A program made the translations under genes and the position numbers. This document shows positions 15,904 through 23,251 of a stretch of DNA of 64,000 bases, one piece after another; positions within the stretch are counted from its first letter, which is position 1, and every line of letters begins with the position of its first letter. The stretch comes from Butyrivibrio fibrisolvens (GTDB lineage Bacteria; Bacillota; Clostridia; Lachnospirales; Lachnospiraceae), in assembly GCF_023206215.1 (NCBI RefSeq), contig NZ_CP065800.1:2170001-2234000 (forward strand). Reading direction: 5' to 3'. Below the pieces are notes generated by a model. That model made no database searches. It was not told the DNA's origin and saw nothing but the letters and a program-made list of their open reading frames with translations.

Positions 15904-16023
15904 ATGACATTTTATATCCTTGTTGACAATTTTAATAATACTACCGAAACACCCGTGAATAATAATAATCAGGGGTTTACTTTTGGTATGGTCGATGAGG
16001 ATCAAGGAATAGGCATAAGCTGA
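15904..16023 (+). CDS. 39-residue small protein with its own promoter and terminator
   Basis: The ATG at 15904 is preceded by GCGGAGAA at a suitable distance. The peptide starts MTFYILVDNFNNTTETPVNN, contains four consecutive Asn and ends in GIGIS; it is neither a membrane segment nor a signal peptide. A consensus promoter lies 70 bases upstream and a 14-bp hairpin with T run follows 29 bases after the stop, making a 250-base monocistronic unit. I do not recognise it. It could equally be a small RNA with a chance open frame. Confidence 0.5.
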   Translation: MTFYILVDNFNNTTETPVNNNNQGFTFGMVDEDQGIGIS

Positions 16024-16051
16024 TAACAGTATATGCATAACACCTGCTTAT

Positions 16052-16090
16052 AAGCCTCATCAAACATACGTTTGATGGGGCTTAATTTTT
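16052..16090 (+). terminator. Rho-independent terminator of the small 15.8-16.0 kb unit
   Basis: AAGCCTCATCAAAC pairs with GTTTGATGGGGCTT (one G-T pair) around the loop ATAC, followed by AATTTTTT. It lies directly before the ribosome site of the next gene, so that gene either has a promoter inside this segment or depends on read-through. Confidence 0.8.
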
Positions 16091-16110
16091 TATATAACAG
16101 GAGGAATAAT

Positions 16111-17400
16111 ATGGAACTAGTAAGAGTACAGGACTCAGATTACAAGAAGACTTATGAGCTTTATATGACTTTTCCGGAAAACGAGAATGGTTATATTAAC
16201 AGCGTGTACGGCTATAACTATGAACAGTTCCTTGAATGGATCGAGAAGAAGAGAAACTGGTCTATGGGAAGAGAGCTTCCGGAAGGTTTTGTTCCTGATA
16301 CAACCTTCGTTTTAGTAGATACTGATAAATATGTAGGCGTGTTTAACCTGCGTCACTGCCTAAATGATGCCTTAAGAGAAGGCGCAGGCCACATCGGCTA
16401 CTGTATATCTCCCAAGTATAGAGGCAAGGGTTATGCTACCAAAGGACTTGCAATGACTCTAAAAAAAGCCCGTGAAATTAGTATCCATGAAGCATATCTT
16501 TCTGTTAACAAAGATAATCCGGCAAGTTTAAAGGTTCAACTAAAGAACGGCGCGTACATACATCATGAAGATGAAACACATTATTATACAAGAATAAATG
16601 CAATCAAAGAGGGGTCTTCCAGAAAAGAGATCGTAAGCGGATATTATAACAGCTATGTTGAAGATGGCAGACTGGAGCGAACTGTTCATGGGAGACTAGA
16701 GTATGCGACTACCATGAACTATATTCACCGCTACGCAGGTAAGGGTTCCAAAGTCCTTGAAGTTGGCGCAGGTACTGGCCGCTATTCCATAGCTCTTGCC
16801 AAGGAGGGAATGGACGTAACAGCAGTTGAATTCGTCCAGAGTAACCTTGATAAACTTCGTTTAGGAAGTAAGGATCTTTCAAATCTTGCATCATATCTTG
16901 GAGATGCTACAGACCTTAAAGATCTTGAAGATGATACATACGATCTTACACTTGTCCTTGGACCTATGTATCACCTTTATGACAAGGAGGATGCATTAAA
17001 GGCTATAGATGAAGCTATCAGAGTGACCAAAAAAGGCGGAATTATCATGTTTGCATTCATCTCTGTATACGCAATCATGTATTCCAACTATTTCTATGGC
17101 AACTGGTCAGAGGGACAGGCTGAAAACTTCACGGATGATCATAAAGTCAGACACTTCAAAGAGCAGCTCTTTACTGGCTATGATGTTGCTGAGTTTGAAG
17201 ACCTGTTTGAGAAAAAAGAGATAGAGCATATCACAACTACAGGTGTAGACGGTCTTATAGAGCCTCTTGAGCACAGGGTTGACTTCTCGGTATCTGACAA
17301 GGACTTTGAAGCTATTTCAAAATGGTACTTATCAGTTTGTGAAAAGAGAGAACTTCTTGGAAATACTAATCATCTGCTTTATATATGCAAGAAAGCATAA
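16111..17400 (+). CDS. Fusion of a GNAT acetyltransferase and a SAM methyltransferase
   Basis: A 429-residue two-domain protein. Residues about 1-170 are a GNAT acetyltransferase (HIGYCISPKYRGKGYATKGL is the acetyl-CoA-binding motif A; SVNKDNPASLKVQLKNGA follows). Residues about 180-429 are a class I methyltransferase (VLEVGAGTGRYSIALAKEGM, motif I; LVLGPMYHLYDKEDALKAID, post-I). Fused or adjacent GNAT and methyltransferase domains are known in Clostridia, but the substrate of this combination is unknown to me; a small molecule or antibiotic-like compound is possible. The ATG at 16111 has a strong AGGAGG site. It appears to be monocistronic, ended by the hairpin at 17420. Confidence 0.85.
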   Translation: MELVRVQDSDYKKTYELYMTFPENENGYINSVYGYNYEQFLEWIEKKRNWSMGRELPEGFVPDTTFVLVDTDKYVGVFNLRHCLNDALREGAGHIGYCISPKYRGKGYATKGLAMTLKKAREISIHEAYLSVNKDNPASLKVQLKNGAYIHHEDETHYYTRINAIKEGSSRKEIVSGYYNSYVEDGRLERTVHGRLEYATTMNYIHRYAGKGSKVLEVGAGTGRYSIALAKEGMDVTAVEFVQSNLDKLRLGSKDLSNLASYLGDATDLKDLEDDTYDLTLVLGPMYHLYDKEDALKAIDEAIRVTKKGGIIMFAFISVYAIMYSNYFYGNWSEGQAENFTDDHKVRHFKEQLFTGYDVAEFEDLFEKKEIEHITTTGVDGLIEPLEHRVDFSVSDKDFEAISKWYLSVCEKRELLGNTNHLLYICKKA

Positions 17401-17406
17401 TGCAAA

Positions 17407-17607
17407 TTAGTAATCATGTAAAGCCTGGATGTAATGTCTGGGCTTTTTTAGGTGGTAGAGCGATGTCTTCTTTTCAATATATGAGTTAATATCATACTTA
17501 TTAAAGATTGCCACACATTCTTTCGGATTTTTATTCCAGCGTACCTGGGCTAATCTAAATAATCTGACTTGTAACATGAATAGGTCATCTATGTAAGTTA
17601 ACGCCAT
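17407..17607 (-). CDS. DUF3791-like small protein
   Basis: A 66-residue protein on the minus strand starting at the ATG complementary to 17607, which is preceded by GGAG; an in-frame ATG four codons earlier (17619) lies inside the ribosome site. The text CVAIFNKYDINSYIEKKTSL and YHLKKPRHYIQALHDY resembles DUF3791, a family usually found next to DUF3990 proteins in Lachnospiraceae and suspected to form toxin-antitoxin-like pairs. No DUF3990 gene is next to it here. It runs convergent to the GNAT-methyltransferase fusion gene, and the terminator hairpin of that gene lies within its 3' end. Confidence 0.6.
   Translation of the reverse strand: MALTYIDDLFMLQVRLFRLAQVRWNKNPKECVAIFNKYDINSYIEKKTSLYHLKKPRHYIQALHDY
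17420..17449 (+). terminator. Terminator of the repeated GCCTGGATG family, copy 1
   Basis: AAAGCCTGGATG and the later TCTGGGCTTT form a stem with two G-U pairs, followed by TTTTT. Nearly the same sequence ends the transcripts at 18656 and 19304. Such recurrence of a terminator with the same loop (TAATG or GAATG) is unusual. Confidence 0.75.
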
Positions 17608-17861
17608 TTTATTCTCCATTCACAAATAATTCTCAAACTGCGAAAAATGACTGCGGATCCCTCTTGTTAGCTGAATTGTACCACATTTGAGTGTATCTAT
17701 AATTAGGCGTATTTGGGGTATACTAATAAAATTCTTTACTTAGACAGATGCCGATGTTAGAATATCCTTCGTTGGAATTTCTGATAACGTCTCAGTCGAG
17801 ATGGTTGCAACAATTCAGTTGCACAGTACATTCCCCAATTTTATAATAATAGGAGATACTA
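17608..17861. other. Divergent intergenic region
   Basis: About 250 bases between the minus-strand DUF3791-like gene and the Rpn-type gene. A TATACT box at about 17717 may be part of a plus-strand promoter, but no good -35 box stands at the right distance. I see no RNA gene or repeat. Confidence 0.4.
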
Positions 17862-18638
17862 ATGAAGGATTATGAAGAACTAAAGTTCCAAGATGACTTT
17901 ATGTTCTGTAAGATTCTGCAGGAGAATGAAGACCTGTGCAAAGAACTTACTGAACTTGTCATTGGACGCAAAATTGGCAGCATCGTTAAGACAGAAAAGC
18001 AGAAGGCTATCAAGGTTTCGGAAGATGGCCACGGCGTAAGATTTGATGTGTATTTTGAGGATGATGAGAAGACTGTCTACGACATCGAAATGCAGAGGTC
18101 TGATACGTTGGAGCTTCCTCTTAGAAGCAGATACTATCAGGGAATGATAGATGTTGATTACCTGGAGAAAGGTAAGGAATACAAGGAACTTCCTGATAGT
18201 TATATCATTTTTCTTTGTACATTTGATCTTTTCAAAATGGGATATCACAAATATTCATTCGAGCCTATGTGCAGGGAAGTAGAGAATCTTTTACTTGATG
18301 ATGGTACAAACAGAACCTTTATCTGTGCCGGTGGCGACAAAGATGATGTATCAGAAGATATGAAGTCTCTGATAGATTATCTGGCAGGCAAAGACGCGGA
18401 TAGTAATCTGACATCCAGGATTGATGCTAAAGTCAAAGAAGCCATAGAAAAGAGCCTTTGGAGGAAAGAGTATATGACTTACAAAGAACAATTGGATCAA
18501 GAGTTAAACCGTGGAATTGAAATTGGTCGAATTCTCACGCGATTTGAAGATGGTATGCCAATAGAGAAGATTGCTGAGAAATCGGGCATTACAGTGGAGG
18601 CTGTAAAGAAGATTCTTGAAGAGTATAAGATGATCTGA
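17862..18638 (+). CDS. Rpn/PDDEXK_2-type nuclease (transposase-like)
   Basis: A 258-residue protein of the Rpn / PD-(D/E)XK nuclease family transposase group. The N-terminus LKFQDDFMFCKILQENEDLC is typical. The nuclease core follows with VRFDVYFED (Asp) and VYDIEMQRSD (Glu-x-Gln), the usual E-x-Q variant of this family. The C-terminal 60 residues form a charged helix and an HTH-like segment (MPIEKIAEKSGITVEAVKKI). Rpn proteins promote RecA-independent recombination in E. coli and are thought to have a defence or recombination role. The gene is monocistronic and followed by the terminator at 18656. The ribosome site is AGGAGATA. Confidence 0.85.
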   Translation: MKDYEELKFQDDFMFCKILQENEDLCKELTELVIGRKIGSIVKTEKQKAIKVSEDGHGVRFDVYFEDDEKTVYDIEMQRSDTLELPLRSRYYQGMIDVDYLEKGKEYKELPDSYIIFLCTFDLFKMGYHKYSFEPMCREVENLLLDDGTNRTFICAGGDKDDVSEDMKSLIDYLAGKDADSNLTSRIDAKVKEAIEKSLWRKEYMTYKEQLDQELNRGIEIGRILTRFEDGMPIEKIAEKSGITVEAVKKILEEYKMI

Positions 18639-18655
18639 TATTGATCGGATGTAGG

Positions 18656-18685
18656 AAAGCCTGGATGGAATGTCTGGGCTTTTTT
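18656..18685 (+). terminator. Terminator of the repeated GCCTGGATG family, copy 2
   Basis: AAAGCCTGGATGGAATG then TCTGGGCTTTTTT, almost identical to the hairpin at 17420. It ends the Rpn-type gene and lies just before the DUF4298 gene. Confidence 0.75.
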
Positions 18686-18704
18686 AACAGATATGAGAGG
18701 TGTT

Positions 18705-18995
18705 ATGAATAGGGAGATTAAGCGTATTTCAGAGATGGAAGCAATCTTCGATGAGGTCACCGCTGCGCAGGATTCATTGGAGAGGGCTATCGATGATTAT
18801 AAGAGCTTGCAGGACAAGGTTCGATGGCTTGAAGATTACTATTCCGGTGACCAGTGGAAAGAGGACTTTGCCATGGATGAGCGGGGCGAGATTCCTGCTG
18901 ATATAAAGCGTGGGGTTCTTTCTGAGGATGGGATTTATGATCTTTTGGAGCGAAATAGTGAGATTATGAGGATGATTGAGACTGGCGAAGACTAG
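18705..18995 (+). CDS. DUF4298 domain protein
   Basis: A 96-residue helical protein that matches the DUF4298 pattern: an N-terminal helix RISEMEAIFDEV, the LEDYYSGDQWKEDFAMDERG block, and IPADIKRGVLSEDGIYDLL. The family is common in Firmicutes and has no known function. The ATG at 18705 (RBS AGAGGTG) fits the family start better than the ATG at 18693. It overlaps nothing but is followed after ten bases by a second small gene with its own AGGAGGG site, so both are likely co-transcribed. Confidence 0.8.
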   Translation: MNREIKRISEMEAIFDEVTAAQDSLERAIDDYKSLQDKVRWLEDYYSGDQWKEDFAMDERGEIPADIKRGVLSEDGIYDLLERNSEIMRMIETGED

Positions 18996-19005
18996 GAGGG
19001 AGATC

Positions 19006-19230
19006 ATGGGCTTTTTTTCTCATCATGATAATAAGAAGAATTCTGGTGGCGGAGATATAGATTATGAGCGGCTTCGCGATGATCTGATCGAAGAGTTTTT
19101 TGCCGAGGGGGTGGCTTATTCGGGCGATCTTGGATTTCTGGATGCGCTTGAAGTTAAGGAAGCGTCGCATGAAGAGCTGCTACGGATCGCGAGAAGAGAA
19201 GGGGTTAATGTGGATAGGTATCGGAGATAG
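19006..19230 (+). CDS. Small protein of unknown function after DUF4298
   Basis: A 74-residue polar protein (MGFFSHHDNKKNSGGGDIDY, then LRDDLIEEFFAEGVAYSGDL). The second half is predicted helical and contains EELLRIARREGVNVDRYRR, which looks like a short helix-turn-helix-like or SAP-like fold but is not diagnostic. A strong AGGAGGG site stands before the ATG at 19006. The longer frame starting at 18976 would overlap the DUF4298 gene and has no signal. Its tight spacing behind the DUF4298 gene suggests a common role. The function is unknown. Confidence 0.6.
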   Translation: MGFFSHHDNKKNSGGGDIDYERLRDDLIEEFFAEGVAYSGDLGFLDALEVKEASHEELLRIARREGVNVDRYRR

Positions 19231-19303
19231 TGAACAAGGCTCGTTCACTATTCGTTGAAACTGGTACAATTAATTAAGATGTCTGATATTGAGCATATGC
19301 AGG

Positions 19304-19333
19304 AAGGCCTGGATGTAATGTCCGGGCTTTTGT
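19304..19333 (+). terminator. Terminator of the repeated GCCTGGATG family, copy 3
   Basis: AAGGCCTGGATGTAATG then TCCGGGCTTTTG. Compared with copies 1 and 2 the stem base changes are partly compensated (TCC for TCT). It closes the DUF4298 unit. Confidence 0.7.
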
Positions 19334-19416
19334 TTGTTTTAGGATTGTGAAGATTCATGACGGGAAATGCGTTATAATGGTAGTGATGCATAATCAAAAA
19401 AGGAGAATATACAGCC

Positions 19417-19866
19417 ATGCTTAAAATATACTACGGAGATTTGGAATCCGATAATTATATTTTTAATCCGGATGTGTTTTTTAATAATAGTTATGAAGAT
19501 GAATGGATAACTGACAGCTTTTCTGTTGAGATGATAAAGGATATAGATAAATCGGATGTTATTGGACCTCGAGTTATAGACAGTCCGTTCCTTGGGTCTA
19601 TACCTGTTGAAAGGTTGTCTGGTGGCGTTAAGACTTTGATCCTTATGAATAATGATTCCGAGCATATATTTAATGCATCTGCTTGTGGTGACAACTGTGC
19701 GAAGTGGATTTTGAAAATTGCAGAGAAAAAAGATCTTACTATAAGGCTTGGATATCTGATGGATTTTGGAAAAGACAATTTGAATATTGAGATCGTGAAT
19801 CTTGGGAAGACAGTTCACAATGGTGTTGATCTAGTGGAATCTGTATTGGACAATCATTTGATTTAA
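19417..19866 (+). CDS. DUF4869 protein (putative toxin-like partner)
   Basis: A 149-residue protein with the DUF4869 layout: MLKIYYGDLE at the start, the ending ESVLDNHLI, and in between EMIKDIDKSDVIGPRVIDSP and LGSIPVERLSGGVKTLILM with the conserved SGGVKTLILM motif and a CGDNCAKWILKIA stretch. DUF4869 genes in Lachnospiraceae usually stand next to a small Xre/HTH gene, an arrangement typical of toxin-antitoxin pairs, although no activity is established to my knowledge. Here the HTH partner directly follows but has lost its N-terminus. GGAG stands before the ATG. Confidence 0.75.
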   Translation: MLKIYYGDLESDNYIFNPDVFFNNSYEDEWITDSFSVEMIKDIDKSDVIGPRVIDSPFLGSIPVERLSGGVKTLILMNNDSEHIFNASACGDNCAKWILKIAEKKDLTIRLGYLMDFGKDNLNIEIVNLGKTVHNGVDLVESVLDNHLI

Positions 19867-19868
19867 GG

Positions 19869-20075
19869 AGAATAACACAAAAGCAGTTGGCAGGAAGAAG
19901 TAATGTTAGCTATGCCACTTTGCGGAAATTCGAAAAGACAGGCCAGATCTCGCTGGAATCGTTTATAAAGCTTACTATGGAACTTGGGCTGGTTCAAGAA
20001 GTAAACGATCTTTTTTCAGAGCCTGTTTATAACAGCATTGAGGAAGTTGTTAATGCTAGTAAATATAAGGTATGA
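19869..20075 (+). pseudogene. Xre-type HTH partner of DUF4869, N-terminus missing
   Basis: The open frame reads RITQKQLAGRSNVSYATLRK, then FEKTGQISLESFIKLTMELG, which is the second half of an Xre-type HTH followed by the usual C-terminal helix. Helix 1 and the start codon expected before the QKQLA segment are absent: the sequence runs straight into the stop region of the DUF4869 gene. The only start in frame is a TTG at 19887, which would begin inside helix 2. A small deletion has probably fused the two genes, so the DNA-binding function is likely lost. Confidence 0.65.
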
Positions 20076-20101
20076 ATGTGGGGGATGATAAAGAATATGA
20101 G

Positions 20102-20142
20102 GCTCCCGATATAGTGATTGATATCATTATATCGGGAGCTTT
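20102..20142. terminator. Hairpin after the DUF4869/HTH pair
   Basis: GCTCCCGATATA and TATATCGGGAGC form a perfect 12-bp stem around a 14-base loop, followed by TTTGC. The T run is short. A similar hairpin with CTCCCG...CGGGAG ends the operon at 22927. Confidence 0.65.
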
Positions 20143-20162
20143 GCTACTATATACCGTGCAAT

Positions 20163-20191
20163 TTGTAAATGCTATCGATTTAAGGTAGAAT
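20163..20191 (+). promoter_or_regulatory. Promoter of the WG-repeat operon
   Basis: TTGTAA (20163-20168) and TAGAAT (20186-20191) with 17 bases between them, 45 bases upstream of the start codon of the WG-repeat gene. Confidence 0.6.
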
Positions 20192-20235
20192 GAATTGGTT
20201 TTAATGATTAAAGTTTTATTTGGGGACAGGGATTT

Positions 20236-21327
20236 ATGACAACAAAACAAAAGAAAAATCAGAAAGAAAGCCGGATTGTATTCGGTTTATTTATAGTGGC
20301 TGCAGGTGTGATGGCAGCGCTATTGTTTCGTTATGGCCCGAATGCGGGCTTTTCTAAAGAGAACTATGTAGTCTCTTTCTGGTGGGACTTCCTTTTCGAT
20401 TCACCTAAAGATTATGCGATGAATATGTCAGTAGGTAAAACACATAGGTATCTTACAACTGAGGATGTTGAGCTTACTAATAATTCATTTTGTCTGGATG
20501 ATGGTAATTTGTTCCTCTTTGACGCTCAAACGGGTATGTATGGCTTTGCTGATAAATACGGTAACTGGCTGACAACTGCCAGATATGATAATTGTGATTT
20601 TAGCCATATGGATAAAGGGGTCATTATAACTGAAGAATATACAAGATATCCTGATTACATAGATTATGGCTTATTAGACCTTAATTATAATGAACTTTTT
20701 AAGACGAGTTACAGAAATATAGAAATATATGACTATTATGCCTGTATCGAGGAATGGAGTGGGAATAGTGAGATATATTTTTACAACAACGGTGTTACTT
20801 TATTGACAGCCAAGTACACCATAAGTATTTATGATGATTTTTTCGTTGCAGAAATAATCTCTTCAGAAGATAAAGACTATCGCCCTGATGGTTATTACGG
20901 AGTATATGATAACAATGGGAATGCAATCATCGAGCCCCTTGTGTATGATTATATTATTGTTGAGAGTGTTACTGATAGATTTATTGCAAGAGATATTGAT
21001 GCTAATTACAGGCTTTTAGACTATGAAGGAAATGATGTTCTGGGAGATTCTTATAAAGATATAGATTGTTGTCACCTGGACGAAGAGGCTGAGTATCCAT
21101 GCTTTTTTATTATCAAAGATGATGATGTTACATTTTTTATCTGTGATAAAGATGGTAACAAGCTAACAGATACATATGATTATATGAAACGAGTCAAAGG
21201 CAGCGATGTTCTCTTTATAGTTGGTGTAGATGGCAAATACGGAGTTATCGATTATTTGGGTAACACTTACATCGACTTTGTATATTATGATCTGAGTACG
21301 TTAAAAGAGGAGAACAACATAAAGTAA
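20236..21327 (+). CDS. Membrane-anchored WG-repeat protein
   Basis: A 363-residue protein with one N-terminal membrane segment (VFGLFIVAAGVMAALLF, residues 15-31) and an extracytoplasmic beta-propeller-like region of WG repeats: MYGFADKYGNWLTTARYDN, YYGVYDNNGNAIIEPLVYDY and KYGVIDYLGNTYIDFVYYDL are clear units. WG-repeat proteins are probable binding scaffolds at the cell surface; no enzyme function is known. The ATG at 20236 follows GGGGACAGG. Its stop overlaps the next start by one base, and the three genes 20236-22899 form an operon. Confidence 0.8.
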   Translation: MTTKQKKNQKESRIVFGLFIVAAGVMAALLFRYGPNAGFSKENYVVSFWWDFLFDSPKDYAMNMSVGKTHRYLTTEDVELTNNSFCLDDGNLFLFDAQTGMYGFADKYGNWLTTARYDNCDFSHMDKGVIITEEYTRYPDYIDYGLLDLNYNELFKTSYRNIEIYDYYACIEEWSGNSEIYFYNNGVTLLTAKYTISIYDDFFVAEIISSEDKDYRPDGYYGVYDNNGNAIIEPLVYDYIIVESVTDRFIARDIDANYRLLDYEGNDVLGDSYKDIDCCHLDEEAEYPCFFIIKDDDVTFFICDKDGNKLTDTYDYMKRVKGSDVLFIVGVDGKYGVIDYLGNTYIDFVYYDLSTLKEENNIK

Positions 21328-21980
21328 TGAGTTTAAGTAGAAATAGGATTATAGATAGTTTTTTGAAGTGTATACCAGTTATATATGCTTTTTATATACC
21401 ATTGAGTTTCTATTTGTATATATATGGAAGTCTCACAGGCAAAATAGACGGTATGTATGGTTACTTTTTAGATTGTTTCAAGATACTTGTAATATTACTT
21501 TTTTCAAGCTTCGTAGTTCGAACCTGTGTTTCAGAAAAAGAGAATCCGAGTAAGCATTTAGTGATTTACGCGGGAATCTGTATTCTTGAAATTGTTTTTT
21601 CTGTTTGTATACATGGTAAGTATCATAACAGTGGTATGTTTTTATATACTGCATATGCTATGTTTTTTGCAGCGGGAATAATAGCTGAGAATAATGCAAT
21701 ATGTCAGTTGTACAGCGAGAATGAATTTGGTTGGAAGGGATCTTTGACTTTACTTAATGTATCTCTTATTACTTTAGTATTTTTAAAGGTTATATTTGGG
21801 AATGTGGTAATTAGTTCTGCTACCCTCTGTGTGTTTGGTGGGATAATGCTTATTTACAGAGAATTTGCAAGAGTCTGTCTTATACTTGGGTATGCATATG
21901 GAAAGAAGGAAGGTGAAAGTTCCAAGGAGGGAGAGCTGAACGTTCAACAGGAGGTAAATCATGATAAAGAAGAAGTATAA
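21327..21980 (+). CDS. Polytopic membrane protein of unknown function
   Basis: A 217-residue protein with about six hydrophobic segments (for example CIPVIYAFYIPLSFYLYIYG, then FKILVILLFSSFVV, LVIYAGICILEIVFSVCI, LYTAYAMFFAAGII, LLNVSLITLVFLKVIFG and ISSATLCVFGGIMLIY) and a hydrophilic, acidic C-terminal tail. I recognise no family. It starts one base inside the stop codon of the WG-repeat gene and overlaps the next gene by 20 bases, so translation is coupled and the three proteins probably act together in the membrane. Confidence 0.65.
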   Translation: MSLSRNRIIDSFLKCIPVIYAFYIPLSFYLYIYGSLTGKIDGMYGYFLDCFKILVILLFSSFVVRTCVSEKENPSKHLVIYAGICILEIVFSVCIHGKYHNSGMFLYTAYAMFFAAGIIAENNAICQLYSENEFGWKGSLTLLNVSLITLVFLKVIFGNVVISSATLCVFGGIMLIYREFARVCLILGYAYGKKEGESSKEGELNVQQEVNHDKEEV

Positions 21981-22899
21981 ACTGATCATTAGATTCAATA
22001 TTATTGGATGTATATTCCTGGTACTCACGATATTTTCTTTTGTCCTGATGCATCATTTAAAAACACAGGGTTTTGAGAATGCTACCTCGCTGGCTGAAAA
22101 TTATGAGGATGAGACAATTAAGGTTGGAGAGGCGTCATATGTTGATATCGTAGAGCGCCCTGTAAAGATATGCCGATATTCGGATGATGTGACGTACTAT
22201 GAAATAAATGATGGCGACAGATTCTACATTATGCGAGCCGGCAAAGACTGGTATGACGATATGATGGATGGAATTGCTGAAGATGGTGAGTTTCACGTAG
22301 TTGGATCTGTTCTTAAGATAAGTGACAGTGATAAGGAGACTATCATAGAGCACTTTAATGATAAGCTTCCTGATAATGTAGAACCTTGGACGAAAGAGTC
22401 TTTTGACGACTACTATAAGGGCGTTTGCATACAGTACATGTATCCTGTGAGAATGGCTATGATATGTGTATATGTTGGCTTAGTACTTGCCTTATTTGCA
22501 TTTCTGTTCCTCTTAATGGGAATTAAGGGATTTGTAAGCTTCAATAAGACACTGCATGGTATTTCTGATACTCAGTTACAGATGATAGACAATGAGCTTT
22601 TGGATCCCGCTACGATGGTTATTAAGGTTGCAAATACTTACCTTACACCAAGGCGTATCGTCTATGCGGATATAGATCTGGCATTTATTCCTTATGAGGA
22701 GGTTGCGAGGGCATATAGGTCTGATGCTTCTTATAAGGGCGTACATAGTGTATTTGTCACAGTCGTAACAAGAGATGGTAGGAAGCATAAGATTGCCATG
22801 ATGAATGCGCTCTTCAAAGGTGTTAACGAAGCTGTTAATACGATCCTTTCGGAGATTCACAGGCGTAATCCTAATGCTGTGATTGGGGAAGAGCAGTAA
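21961..22899 (+). CDS. Membrane protein with two transmembrane segments (DUF6709-like?)
   Basis: A 312-residue protein with one N-terminal membrane segment (NIIGCIFLVLTIFSFVLM) and a second near residue 170 (MAMICVYVGLVLALFAFLFL), a soluble extracytoplasmic region between them, and a cytoplasmic C-terminal domain of about 110 residues with NTYLTPRRIVYADIDLAFIP and KHKIAMMNALFKGVNEAVN. The layout resembles DUF6709-type Lachnospiraceae proteins, but I am not sure of the family. AGGAGG precedes the ATG. It is the last gene of the operon that begins with the WG-repeat protein and is followed by the hairpin at 22927. Confidence 0.6.
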   Translation: MIKKKYKLIIRFNIIGCIFLVLTIFSFVLMHHLKTQGFENATSLAENYEDETIKVGEASYVDIVERPVKICRYSDDVTYYEINDGDRFYIMRAGKDWYDDMMDGIAEDGEFHVVGSVLKISDSDKETIIEHFNDKLPDNVEPWTKESFDDYYKGVCIQYMYPVRMAMICVYVGLVLALFAFLFLLMGIKGFVSFNKTLHGISDTQLQMIDNELLDPATMVIKVANTYLTPRRIVYADIDLAFIPYEEVARAYRSDASYKGVHSVFVTVVTRDGRKHKIAMMNALFKGVNEAVNTILSEIHRRNPNAVIGEEQ

Positions 22900-22926
22900 T
22901 GAACCATAAGAATTAGTTAAAAATGA

Positions 22927-22967
22927 AGCTCCCGGAATAGTGAGGTATCACTACATCGGGAGTTTTT
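22927..22967 (+). terminator. Terminator of the WG-repeat operon
   Basis: AGCTCCCG and CGGGAG bracket an inner TAGTGA/TCACTA stem, followed by TTTTT. The outer stem is related to the hairpin at 20102. Confidence 0.8.
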
Positions 22968-23026
22968 CGTGAAGTGTTTTTTATGAAATCGTTGATTCCT
23001 GATACATATCGATGATCTTGTACAAG

Positions 23027-23217
23027 CTGACATCGGAATCCTTTTAAATGCCTAAACTGACATCGGAATCCTTTTAAAAATGCCTAAACAGTCATGAAAA
23101 CCTTTTAAAAATGTCCGAATATAGCTAGGAAATCCTTTGAAAAATGCCTAAATGCAGCCTGGAAATCCTTTGAAAAATGACCATCGTCACTACTGAATCC
23201 GTTGAAAATAGCCGATA
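23027..23217 (+). repeat. Six degenerate tandem repeats of 30-33 bp
   Basis: The unit is about CTGACATCGGAATCCTTTTA followed by AAAATGCCTAAA. The first two units are almost identical, the next four progressively diverged but keep the core (G)AAATCCTTT(T/G)AAAAATG. The period is close to three helical turns. The array fills the space between the terminator at 22927 and the ribosome site of the ATPase gene at 23252, so it lies in the promoter or leader of that gene. Confidence 0.8.
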
Positions 23218-23251
23218 ATTGTCATATAATAATGCAAACAGGAGGTTTCCT

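Noticed and set aside
23027..23217. Possible CRISPR array or iteron origin of replication
   Set aside because: Units are contiguous and degenerate, no unique spacers, no rep or cas gene. The following gene is a DUF4143 ATPase.
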